NCBI RefSeq assembly: GCF_004027225.2
Contig: NC_044283.2
Span: 34,416,207-34,480,206 of the forward strand
Direction of reading: 5' to 3'
Length of the DNA: 64,000 bases
Source: Strigops habroptila
Lineage: Eukaryota; Chordata; Aves; Psittaciformes; Psittacidae
The position numbers were made by a program, and so were the translations under genes. This document shows positions 1-11,688 of this stretch, one piece after another. The notes under the pieces were generated by a model. That model was given only the letters and a program-made list of their open reading frames with translations. It was not told where the DNA came from and did not search any database. Position 1 is the first letter of the stretch. Every line of letters starts with the position of its first letter.

Positions 1-3000
1 CACTGCAGGGCTACACCACCTATTAAAACTCAGGGGTTTTGCAGTAGCGCTTTCGTTGGCCTGAGAAGACAAGTGTTGATACTAGTAACAGTAAAGTAAA
101 AGTAGCAAGTGTCCAAAATACAGTATGATTAAGAAGGAATTTGTCTGTTTACGGAATTTGCCATACTGCATGGATATGAATTTCCTTACTGAAGCACTGT
201 TTGAAAGAGCTTTTTAAAAAAATACTTTTCATCTGTAGTGTTGCTGCAGTAATCAGTTGGAAAGCTCATCCGATCAAGCATAGCTTTCTCTATTCCCTTT
301 TTCAAACTTGCCTCTGAGCATCTTTCCTTGGGAGAAATCTGGTGCAGAAAATTGAGGTGGTGACACCAGTGCTTAAATGAAGTTTGTTGGGGTTTTTTTC
401 AGTTGAAATTTAACTTATTTTTTCTCTTCAGTCTTTTAGTACGTTTGAATTGGTTAATATTCCCAATGCATTTGAAAGTTAATTTTAAGTAAGTTACGCC
501 TTTTTTTTTTTCTCACCAGGCCATCACTTTGTGGCTTGTTTGCTTGCTGTTAAGGAGATGGGGAGTCTCTTCTCTCTCTCCTTACCTCCCCCCCACCTTA
601 CTTTTTCCCTCTGTCAGTCCTTATGGTGCCCTGGCACACATCACTACGCAGCGCAGTTTCCAGCCTCAATTTACAGGAGCTATTAGCACAGGATATATGC
701 AGGTTTTGCTCTAAGATTATTTGGGTATCTCTGAAACACAGTGACCTCTTCTCAAAAATCTGTCCATCTCTTTCTGAAGAATACAGAAAGGAGAATAAAG
801 TCGGGTCACAAGAACTGTCGCTACCACATTGGTATTTTATACATTATTTCAGATGAAACTTCAAGTAAGTCTTTAGTTGTATTTGCATGATATTAAATAC
901 AATTCAGTGCTGTTTGTACCAAGACCAAAGATGCCCCGTTGCACTGTAATCTATCAAATCCCAGGGAATAATACAGACTGCCTTTAAGGAGGCTGGGTGG
1001 AAGGGTGACAGCAGTGATCATTCAGCAGTGTGTGCCTTGCATACCCTGCTCACCCCCTTAGTCAGCCTGGCACAGCTGGTGCTGAAATCAAGGCTGCTAA
1101 TGTCTGCAGTACCACTGCAACTGGTTGTGCTTGGAGTGGGTAGATAAAGCATGTGCGACTGATGAGCAATGAGATGTTGGTGAGTAAAAGAACAGTAGGA
1201 AAAAACCAAACATTTCTTCATATAGAACCTTTGGTAGAAGTGCAAATGTAGGGAAACCATACTCCTGCCATCTGAGGCAATACAAGTGGGTTTGGGTTAT
1301 ATGGTGAGCTTCATGCTGTGAAAATCATTGAAGTGGTCTGAAACAGAAGTAGTTCCCCTTTGGAAGCTGTTTCCTTCAACTATGTTTTGTGGCTTAGAGT
1401 ACGGTGCCCTAAGCACTTGTAGTTCATAGTAGAATGAAGGGGGAAGAAATGTTTATTCAATAGAGAAAATACCAGAAGTGTGGCAATTCTGGGTGGATTG
1501 GAGAAGAGACGGAGGGGGCAAAACATCCTCATATGCAAACCGTGAAGATCACAGGGGATAAATGTTCGTTGCTGCAGGACAAAACAGTAAAACAAAAGCT
1601 GAGTTTGTGGTTGAAGGGCTGTAAATTCTGGCATGAGGTTGGGTTATGGTAAAAGGCAAGCGGATTGTAGATTTTCTTTCTGTCACTGTCACCTATTTCA
1701 CTAGCATGGATTTGGCTTCATCTCAGAATGGGGCTGTTCCACGGTTATGAGAAGAATTTCTGTGCATCTGACTTATGCTTCCTGTTGCTCTTTCTAAGCC
1801 TATGGAAGTGAGCTGCGAAAGTCTGGTGTACTCTCAGAAGTACCATTGAGACAAAACATATTGACGAGGCACTGGAAAAATCATGTTAGAATATTTGATG
1901 TGGGTGAAAGAAAGAATTAACTAGTTTCTCTTCTCTCTCCTTCATTCAGAGCAAAGTGAGAAGTGACTCCAAATGGCTGAATTACACGACATACATGAGA
2001 ATCTTGTTCAGACTTACACCGGTGTCCTGTGTCAGACTGAAAGTTTGACTAGTTTAAAGTTTTATATAGCTATCCCTTGCTACTGTGTCTGAGCATTCAT
2101 GCTTATGGTTCCTATGTGGTTTAAGTATTCATGTTTACAATAGAGCAGAAATTTGACAGCTCTTACTGTGATTGCCTACTACAAGTTGCTTGTATTGTGA
2201 AATGGGATGAGGTCACAGCAATGAGAGAGAAAGCCAAACTAGAACTGTACAGCCTTCATGGGGAGGAGTGGAGTTGAGAGGGCATAATTTCTTCTGCAGT
2301 GCCTTTATTACTGGTAATGATCAGTGAACAGGAAAAGTCAGTCTCGGATGAGTTTGGAAGATATCATTCAAGGAAAGATAATCTTTTCCTTCTTAAACAA
2401 TTACAGTATCATTGAGAGGCAATAAACATAAACATAGTCTTGTATGGAGTCACTCTTAGAGCAGGATCGTACTTTAAATCAACTAAGTGTCTGTGTCAGT
2501 AATATATTTTATGATTTCCTGCAGGAAAAACAAACACGAAGAAAGCGTTACTATCTAAAGAGCTGCTCTCTCCACCATAGGGAACCATTCAATCTCTACT
2601 TATAGGTAGAACTATGGTTCAATTGACCTTAAAGAGAGACATTTTGTAATACTACAGGGAAATTGTAGCAGCCTGTTGACAAAAAGTACATGGCCTCTAT
2701 AGATGGTTAACAGATTTGCACAGCTTTATCAGGTTTATATTTTTCTCTGAAGATCAGCACTAGACTATTCCCAGGTTTTAGTTATCTGGCATACAGCATG
2801 ATTATGATATTCCCCCCACCATCACCACCATATGTCTTTATATGATAAAAGTACAGGATGTAGTATAGAAATGTATTTCCTAGATTAAAATAGTGCTAAA
2901 GTTACAAATCCTCTTAAAGGACGGAAAACAGCCTTACTCAGAAGTAAGGATGTGCCAAAATTAAAGCTGCCTATGTGGTGTTTATATGCAAAAGAATGCA

Positions 3001-3971
3001 TAGGAAGATTTTCTTTCTATGGCTACATGTTTTGGAGGTTTTGTTTGCGGTATTTTTTTTCCTGGTAGTGTCCAAGCAGATGCTTAGTGCTTTGCTTCCT
3101 AGTGTCCCTGTTAGTAGGAAAGCAATACAAAAACCTGAGTTTTAGAGTGCTCCTAAATCTGACAAGGGAAGGAAGTTTCCACTTTGTAGAAGTAAATAAA
3201 GTAACAACTGCTCCTGGAACAAAGGGGACATTTGAAATAGGATGAATAGGCATAGAGGCAAATTAATTTGCTTTAATAAAACTGATGGGAGCTGGGTGGC
3301 TTTGGTGCCTGTTTTGGAGTTTGCCTCCATGCAGTGGATCTGTAATATATAAATGCTTATGGATGACTTTAGGTGACTGTTTAGCTACAGTATGTGTGAT
3401 TAAGTATTGCTTTCAATAAATTTGTGTTACAGAAGGCAGTGCAGATTCTAATGTATTGTTAATGAGCTCTAGGTCCATTCCTTTTCATTTGGTGAAAGGA
3501 GAGAGAATATACTGCTTAATTTTCCAGGACAAAAGAAATCCACATATATGCTGTCAACGAAGGCTACCTAGACTTGGTTAACAGGCATTACAGTCAGCCT
3601 TAAAGAGTTAAAAGGGTGAAGTTCTACAAGATAATTGTAGTAACTTATATGAATGTGGATCCAGTATTTTCATACATTCCTTTCTTTGTTAACTTGATTA
3701 TTTCGATGTTCAAAGTGCTCTGAGTTCAAGCAGATCTATTAGCTTGTTAGCTATTGTGTGCATGTGTCAAGTAACTGTTCAGTCAGGTGAATTCAAGAGC
3801 AGTTACCTTGTGTTTCCTAATTTCATGGCATGATGAGAGTTCTTCAACTCTTTTCATGGTACATACCTACAGATAATATCCCTCCCCTGGTTTTCTTCCC
3901 AGCACGGGCGAAAAATGGTACTCAGCATCACTGTGCATTTCCTTCATAGCTTTTATATAGGAAGGTGTACT

Positions 3972-3994
3972 GGGGGAGGGGGGGGGGGGGGAGG
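3972..3994 (+). repeat. Poly-G tract
   Basis: A run of about 20 guanines interrupted by single adenines, followed by a purine-rich stretch. It could form a G-quadruplex and is likely to vary in length between individuals or be misread by sequencing. Confidence 0.9.
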
Positions 3995-5524
3995 AGAAAA
4001 AATTAATATAAACTACTGATTGATTTATTTTCTCCTGTTTTAAATGTATATACTCGAGGCCTCTACTACAACCTCTGACTGGTAAAGATTGGGCAGAATC
4101 TTTTTGTGATCATCACAGTAATCTTTGTTTCACAGACACAAGCCCTACTCTGTTAGATGCTCTATCAGTAGCCCCTTGAAGCAGGGGTGGTCGGTGTCTT
4201 GCAGGATGAGGAAATGGGGAAGAAATGTATTCTATGAGGAGACACATGCTGAATATGAAAAGCAAACACTGAACATCTTTGGATAGATGTTCAGGGAGAA
4301 ACGATGACAGAAGCATTGAAGAAGGTAAAAGAAGCAGGAACACATTGAGCTCTGGAGCCTTAAGAACAAGGTTGGTTGCTCTTCTAGAAAATACAGTTGA
4401 TAAACATACGTTGTTTCTCTGCATGTTAAAATGTGGCATTTTAAAAGATGATAAAATATTTTTGCAGGTGTTTATTACAAACCACTGAGGGAGGAAGGAA
4501 GGAATGTCACCAGAAGAAAGTTATGCACAGGAGCAAATACAGAAATTTTGATTTGAAGCTGTGAGATTCCTGTGTACCAAGCAAATGCACTTTCCACTAT
4601 GTGGAGGGATGGAGACAACTCTACAATCTAGCTTCATCTTTCCTGCCAGATTCTGGTTAGTTTAATATTTTGAGTGTTGCAAGCTCAGAATTTTATCTGA
4701 AGGTAAAGGGTAGGAAGGGTAATGCACAAAATGTGGATTTAGATGTACATTTGCACATGCAAATTTGGCTCCTTGGTATTTAAATCTCCAATTAAAGTGT
4801 GTGTTTTATGAGCAGAATGGTTAAAATGTGAGTTGCCTCACCTTTGCATATATGCACAATCCCAGTAAGGTGCATCCTTACATCATATCACTTCAGTTAT
4901 GAATATACAAAGTACATCCCCTTTAAGAACATCTGTCTTATCTGAGAAATATTTATTCTCTGACTCATTCAAAGCTTTTGTTGCCCTCAAATGCAGCAAA
5001 ATAATTAAAACTGCAATTGATTTTTTTATTGCAGGAACCTGACCTCATTAGGCTTATTTGTGCTAGAACCAGAGGCAGAAAGAAATGCATTCCTGGAAGA
5101 ATCCTGTTCTAAATTGTACAATTACTGTAAAAAAAGAGGTTGTAACTCCACCTGGTGGACCTGAGGTGGGGGCTTCCAGATGGCATCAGAAGCGATCACC
5201 ACGATGTTTTACTACATTTGGAAGTTCTGAAGTGTGAAGAGATGAGACATCAAACATTTGTTGTAAGGTTTTCAAGATCTTTTTGTTTAATTTTGGAATT
5301 CAGTTGAATTTATCTTTTTAGAGTACCATAAGTGTATTACTGGCTTTATTATATAAAGAAAGGACATATTGTAAACATAGAATGCAAAGGAAGGGATAGT
5401 GAAGCAAATGCTTGACTGATACACACTGTAAGAAACCTGTAAGGTTGGCTTTTGTGCTGTATGTAAATGAGGGTTGTATTTGTCTCCATGTGTATGTATT
5501 CCTTTTTTTTTTCATTGCTTTCAG

Positions 5525-5953
5525 ATTTTGTTGGGCGAAAGCTTGATGATCCTGTCATCCCAGGAATATTATGAAAGAAAAACTCAGAATTAATTAAAGG
5601 CATAACTGGAAGAATGAAAATAGCTGAAATGATGCAAAAGCAGAAAATGTTAAGTGTGGCATCTCATGGGGAATAAAAAGAGACAGTTCTGACTGAAAAA
5701 GGAGTGCAGACAGATGATAGTCGGGCAGGTGTTACCCAACACATTTTGGGAACTGGCAAATCATCGGAAGAAAATATAACTGGAATTCACTTCAACAGAG
5801 AATCAGACTCAAACATTTCAGATGTGCAGCATTTGTTTTATGTGTCTTCATTCCTCAAGCCTCCGAATGTGACAAAGAACGGCAGCTTCTTAACCAGTGC
5901 TACAGACAGGATGCAAATTTTATTTCAAGTATTTACAAACCGCAGCCTGCCAG
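5525..5953 (+). other. Exon-like segment, identity unknown
   Basis: The left edge follows a strong splice-acceptor sequence: a run of ten or more T, then TTGCTTTCAG ending at 5524. The right edge is CAG followed by GTTAGTG, a usable donor. The part from about 5704 is open to the right edge (about 84 codons) but begins without an ATG and resembles no family I know. It could be an exon of a non-coding transcript or chance. Confidence 0.2.
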
Positions 5954-6435
5954 GTTAGTGCTGAGTTCCTTCTGTTCACAAGTTGTTTGGTAAAGGAATA
6001 AATGTGGTTTTCCTTCCAATCCATTAAGGAGCTGGATTTATTGTTCATTAGTATGAAAGTGGTTCACTTCTTTAAGCACTGGAAGTCTTATTGCTAAGCA
6101 CTTGCATGAAAGAAATACTAAGTCTGAAGAGTTTCCTTCAATGTTATATCCCACAAATGAATAGTATCTTTATTTAAATAAGCAGCAGTGCTTTTCTCAT
6201 TACAGTACAAAGTGCAGTAGTAGAAGGTATCATCTGAAGGAAATTTTTCCCCCAAATCTCTATTAATGATGCTGATAACCCTGCCATCAAATAGGCATGA
6301 GAGATTTTACCTCTGTCACGTTAAGGAGGTCTTTTCCCTCCATAAGGGGGAAGATTTCACACCTTCACCTGTAAGTTTGATGGGTTTGTTACCATCCCAG
6401 GAAAGATGAGATCCTTGAGCACAATGATCCTGTCA

Positions 6436-6453
6436 GAGCGCCTGCAGGCGCTC
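6436..6453. repeat. Perfect 18-bp GC-rich palindrome
   Basis: GAGCGCCTGCAGGCGCTC equals its own reverse complement. It contains CpG dinucleotides and a central PstI-type hexamer, and sits in AT-rich DNA. Confidence 0.9.
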
Positions 6454-7206
6454 CACCAGGCAGTGCACTGTATTGGAGTGTATTCAGCACACACAATAGC
6501 GGATTCACCCACCAAATCAAAAAAAGGTTTTACGTAAGATTTTAAGACAATCTTAAGTCAATTTGAGTTTCTGGAGGCTCACACAAAATAGATCTTAACT
6601 GAGAATTTTTTGTATATAATTTCATGATTATTTTCATGAACATTTTAAGGTTAAAAAATTGCCGGTAACGATACAGTATCCTAACTGCGAGAACAAGCGT
6701 GAAAATAATACATAAAGCCAGAAAAAATCAATCCTGAAGTGTGATTAGGCTTTTACCCAATAGGCATCCCTGTGGTGGGGAGAAGATAGGTTCAGTCCAT
6801 TGACCAATCCCAGCAGTTACAATGGAGTCTTACCTAATTCCCTCCTGCCCCCCACGTTGCATATTCATACGATCTAATTTGAATTAGTAACTCCCCATAA
6901 CTCTGTCCTTTTACCAGTTGGTCATCTAACTTGCATAAGGATTACATAATTAAATGCCTAACTAGGCATACTCAGGGGTGTGTCTCTGGACGTGGGCAGG
7001 GGCCTTTTGACCTGTGGGTGTCATTTTTAGCATTAAAATGGGATTGTAATGAGGAAAGTTCACCAAAAGAACACTTAATCATGGTTTCTCACTCACAAAA
7101 ACCATATTTTGGTGATTGGTTTAGTTTTGTGAGGAAGTAGCAGACTTCAAGGATAGTCTTTCTTGATTAGAGGTTCGTTAATCTTATTTTTCTGTCTTAT
7201 TTTCCT

Positions 7207-7254
7207 CAATTCTGTTTTTCTCAGTTCTGTTTTCCCTCAGTATTGTTTTTCTGT
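7207..7254. repeat. Three imperfect 15-16 bp pyrimidine repeats
   Basis: Three consecutive units of the form CAnTTCTGTTTTTCT differ by a few bases each. The surrounding 7150-7300 stretch is strongly pyrimidine-biased on the plus strand. Confidence 0.7.
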
Positions 7255-8544
7255 CTGCCTACAAGGCCAAAGCCTCTCCAGCTATCAGTTCTCATGGTAA
7301 ATAACTGTTGTTTCTCAGGTCTCCTTACCCTTTAAGAGGCCCTTGTATCTATTCAGGCTCTTTGCAAGTCTTATTTTTGTAATTAAATGTCTATGGAATG
7401 TTAACTATATATGATTATGGATCTTAAACTAAACATGGGGCTTGAGCATGTGCCTGTGGAGCTTGAGTGGCTCTAGTCATACATATTTTTGGTGTGAAAT
7501 TCTCTCACTTTACAATCCTTGTTTGTCAGCTGCTAGGTGGTTTATCAGTAGTGGCGTTATCTTCACATTCCTGCATCTGCAGGGAGTAAACCTGGGCCTG
7601 GCTGTGGTGTCTTCACTCCGCTTCTCTCTCCAGTGAGTTTGTCTCAGTATGTGCCAAGGTCACAGGGTTGTCTGGGGAACTATTGTAGAGTAGATTCTGT
7701 GCCTGTCAACCGCATTCCGTCCCAGAAATAGCAGCTGCATTTTGCCCTCAAATTTCTTTAATACGGTAACATAACTGAGAATTCGGGGTGGGGGTTTCTC
7801 TAATTTCCCCCATTATTCCACAACCCCCATCTTAGACATGGTGTACCTGAGGCCTGGTTGAGATGCACATTTACTAAACAGAGGTAATAAGACTCAAACC
7901 TGTATCTGTCCATCTGCCAGACTGCACAGCAATTTGGTGGGCTAGAACTGCACCTACCCAAAGTAATGGTGTTCTTTCATCATGTTTTATGATTAGAGCA
8001 GCTTCTTAATTTTCCAGTGTGTTCTCACAGCTTGTCCTTTACTCATCTGCATAGCACATTTTGAATTAGTAAGGGTGTTTTCAGCAGCGATCCTGCACAC
8101 AGGCAGCAAGCTAAGAGCAAATGGCTGAGCTCTTTCCAGAGACTAGCCAAGATATTTCAAGAGTATGCTCCGCTTGCTCTCAGTGAGGAAGCATCCACTG
8201 AGCTGCTTGAGACAGATGAGACTAGAAACCCAAAATGAAGAGAAGGGCACTCAGCTGGAATGATCAGCAATACGTTATTTCCTAAAGGAAGGAGAAATGT
8301 TAGTTTCAGTAATAAAATAAGTTAAAGGAGTTAGAGACATCACCAGTTTTAGCACTCCTCAGAATCTTGTGGTAGGACAAGCTTCAGTGAGTGTGTTACT
8401 GCTGTAATAAATGTGTAAAAGAGACAGACCTTCAAAGACATTACTGCTTAATAACCTGGAATGTCTTTTCCTGTACAATATACTGTTTAGTCCACTTAAA
8501 CATATGTAACTCCTTCTACAATCTGCAGACAAACTTTTTAGGCT

Positions 8545-8556
8545 CTACTAGAGGGC
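8545..8556 (+). promoter_or_regulatory. CTCF-like core motif
   Basis: CTACTAGAGGGC differs at one position from the CTCF core CCASYAGRKGGC. This is a motif match only, and binding is unproven. Confidence 0.25.
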
Positions 8557-10481
8557 AAAAAGCCTGGAGTTTGGCCAAACAAACACATGCTGTGAAATTC
8601 TATTTAACTGCAGAGAATACAATGACTGCTGCAGAATAAGCTTAACAATGCAATAATGATTTAAGGGCAAATCCATGCATTTCATGAGGTTTTTTACAAA
8701 TAGATCTTTTCTGCTGTGGTGTAGACATTCCCACACTCTTTCAACTCCACTCTTTCACAGCATTATTGGCTTGTAATGTTTCTCCATCACTTAACATGTT
8801 TTCCATTATATTACCCTGTCCAGACAATTAATTAAATTCCAATCTATGATGTGCTTTATCAGAGTTTGTTAGAAGTTTTCACAGGTTTATAGAGAGTCTG
8901 TGTTGCTGCAAGCATACTAAGATCTTTATTGCCATATCCTTATGCATGCTATGTTCTCCTTCAGCATAATCTTTTCTTAAATTATTTTGATGGTAACTTT
9001 TAAAAAATTGAGTTAAGAATTAGAACATTTTTCCTCTCTCACAGCAAGAGGTTGATCAAGGATTCAAGATTCAGAGCTGTCCACTTACTGCTTCAACAGA
9101 AAGACCTGTGACTTAGAATGCGACCTGTCAAGCGTGCAGTCTTGAATATGTTTTGACACCCACCTTGTGAAAACAGAAGTTAATAAAAGTAAGTATGAAG
9201 CACATCAGAACATCATAGAAAGCATACATGCACAGGTATATCTACCATCACTTTCCTTTCTTCACCTCTGCCATGCCTCTGGGATGCTGGGCATTTCTTT
9301 TCACTGTGTTCTAGAGCTCTAGACAGGGAAAAAATGCAGACCACAGTATGCTTTGTCTTGAGTGTAGCTCTGTATTTTTAACGGTGCATGCTAAACCTGT
9401 AGTAATTTTACACTCCTAAGTCAAGTGCCTTCACTCTTTCTTTAAATACCTTCTCCAAGTTTCCTTCTTTCAGCTTGGTTTTCCCAGTTAGGTGTTTATT
9501 CTGATGTTCCTTATCTCTCTCCCTTAATCACCTTCAATCTTCTAAGACTTTCTGAAGACCAGTCTTCAGTTTGCTTTGCCTGTTATCTTAGTTCTCAGTA
9601 TTCAGGAAAAGCTATACAGAGGAGAGTCCATGTTACTTTAAACCTTTAGAGAGGCATGCTGATTTAAAGTAATATAGAAGGCTGAGATGTCATTCTTAAT
9701 TCTCCTTGGATACCCAGCTTCCTCAGCAATCCCATCAGAAACTGTGTGATTGGCGTGGAATTAAGGCAATGTGGATCAAAAATCAAAATCTTATCAGCAG
9801 TTGTTAATTTATGTTTAATTAAAATCTGTATCTGCTCATTTATTGCAATTAATCCTTTGAGTTAGTAACAAACTGAACTGTGTGTTGCTATTCTGCAGAA
9901 GCCAAGAAAAGTATTAGGTATGGCCTCTTTTTCTAACTGTAAAATGAGATCTAAGTGGACTCATTCAGCATTGGGGTTTTAGGCATGCTTTTCTGTTTTA
10001 TGAACTCACAGACAGAACAGTATATTGATCTGTTGAAAAAAAGGTGTAGCACAAGATGTGATGTACCTGGGTTTGGCTTCACTTCATCTTAATTCTTCCC
10101 TTCAATCCTCATCTTAGATCATCTTTCTTGTCTGTGGGTACGTGCTTTGGGTTTTACAAGTTTGTAAAACAAAAAGTACATTATTGAGCACAAACCTGCT
10201 CTGTGTTTTCTTCCTACCCAGCCCCCTTTATGTCCTCTTTTGTATCTCAGCGAGACGGGTTTGACCATTGCTTGTCATGTCCTTCAACATACTCAGCTCC
10301 TTGCATCTTCCTCTTTTCAGGATGAATGTGTCAAGTTGCAGCTTAAAGTTCTGATCTCAGTTATAATCACTACTCAGCTGGGGTATTTCTGTATATTTTA
10401 AGAAAAAAGTAGCAACCTGCATGTTTTGTTTTCTGCTGGTTATCTTTGCCAGTAGTTGCTGATCTCCGGAGTGTGCATTAT

Positions 10482-10493
10482 CCACCAGGGGGA
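10482..10493 (+). promoter_or_regulatory. CTCF-like core motif
   Basis: CCACCAGGGGGA matches the CTCF core CCASYAGRKGGC except at the last base. It lies just upstream of a CR1 copy and has the same orientation as the 8545 motif. Confidence 0.3.
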
Positions 10494-10518
10494 GCCGAAG
10501 CCAAGAACTGTCAGATTT

Positions 10519-10772
10519 TCATAGAATCTTAGAACCATTTCAGTTGGATAAGACCGGTAAGATCATCGAGTCCAACCATTAACCTAGCACTGCGAAGTCC
10601 ACTACTAAACCATGTCCCTGGTCGCCATGTCTAATGTCTTTTAAATACCTCCAGGGGTGGTGATTCAACCACTTCCCTGGGCAGCCTGTTCCAATCTTGA
10701 CAACCCTTTCAGTGAAGAAATTTTTCCTAATATCCAATCTAAACCTCCCCCAGTGCAACTTGAGTTGGCCTT
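10519..10772 (-). mobile_element. CR1 LINE, 5'-truncated 3' end
   Basis: The plus strand begins TCATAGAATC, the reverse complement of the CR1 terminal repeat. It continues through hallmark CR1 3' sequence: GTCCAACC, ACTACTAAACCATGTCCCT, a TACCTCCAGGG segment, CTTCCCTGGGCAGCCTGTTCC and TTCCTAATATCC. The copy is little degraded, so it is a relatively young subfamily, and it breaks off after CAACTTGAG. Confidence 0.92.
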
Positions 10773-11656
10773 TCCATTCCCAGGGAGTTCCCTGGTGAAA
10801 GTCCTCTCTTACTACAAGTGCTTTGGACTTGGGCATCTGTCCTCGAGTTACGGGACTGGGTAGGAAACCAGTGCACTTCCTTGTGCTAAGTTACAACCTC
10901 TTTTGGGAATCGTCACTTGAGTGTCAAAGAAGCAAAGCAAAATCTTGCGATGCAGATGTCATTGTTCTTTGGGTTTTATGTGTGCTGTTCCTTGTAACAT
11001 GAATAAGGACACCAAAATTATATAAAAGAGAATTAACTTTGAGAGTAAACTAATTATCCCTGAGAAAATTAGGCCAGATAGAAGCAAGGGTGAAGAGGTT
11101 ATCAGTGTCTCTAAAAGGAAATCTCTCAAAATTCCTGACTACAAACAGGCTGTAGGATATCTCTTCAATATAGTAAAGTCACATTTTATTTATCAAGAAA
11201 TAAATTGGCTGAAAAATAACAGAACGTGTTGCTCATGTATATTACGTATTTTAATTTTGTTCAGCACAGAAATATGTGTCAAGTGTCTAAAGTCTAAAGT
11301 GTTTATTTTGACTGAGAATTTTGGTACTAAAAATTTACATGTTTCCAAACTTACATATCTTTATTTTTCCTTAAAAATCACAGTATTTTGACATATTCCA
11401 GTTTATCCCAATTCATGAACAGGGTTGGGGTTTTTTTTAGGGTAACCAATTAGTCAAGGTGAGAGGGGTTTTATTGTTCTTGTTCTTGGCTTTCTTTCCG
11501 TTTAATAAATCATAAGATCAATTTATATTTCATCAACTTTTAATAAAAATCTTCCTTTGATTTAGAGGACAGCAGGAGTGCTGGTCCTTCTGGACAAATG
11601 AGCTTCTTGCGTTTCTCTCTGCACTTGGAATAAGCCACTCACACAGAAATAAGTAG

Positions 11657-11688
11657 ATGTTGAGACATGTTGAGACATGTTGAGACAT
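11657..11688 (+). repeat. Three perfect copies of a 10-bp unit
   Basis: ATGTTGAGAC is repeated three times head to tail, followed by a partial AT. Confidence 0.95.

Larger units (their letters stand above)
1..10480. other. Intergenic AT-rich DNA, no gene recognised
   Basis: No open frame here resembles a known protein, and the longest frames are under 100 codons with no coding character. The stretch holds a G-tract, one exon-like segment, a GC-rich palindrome, pyrimidine tandem repeats and two CTCF-like motifs, which are listed separately. If human gene order holds, this side of ING2 leads toward RWDD4 and TRAPPC11, but neither is visible here. Confidence 0.6.

Noticed and set aside
6700..7900. 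Possible endogenous retroviral region (a purine tract on the minus strand near 7800, pyrimidine-rich stretches)
   Set aside because: No LTR pair, no gag/pol motifs and no primer-binding site could be identified, so composition alone was not enough.
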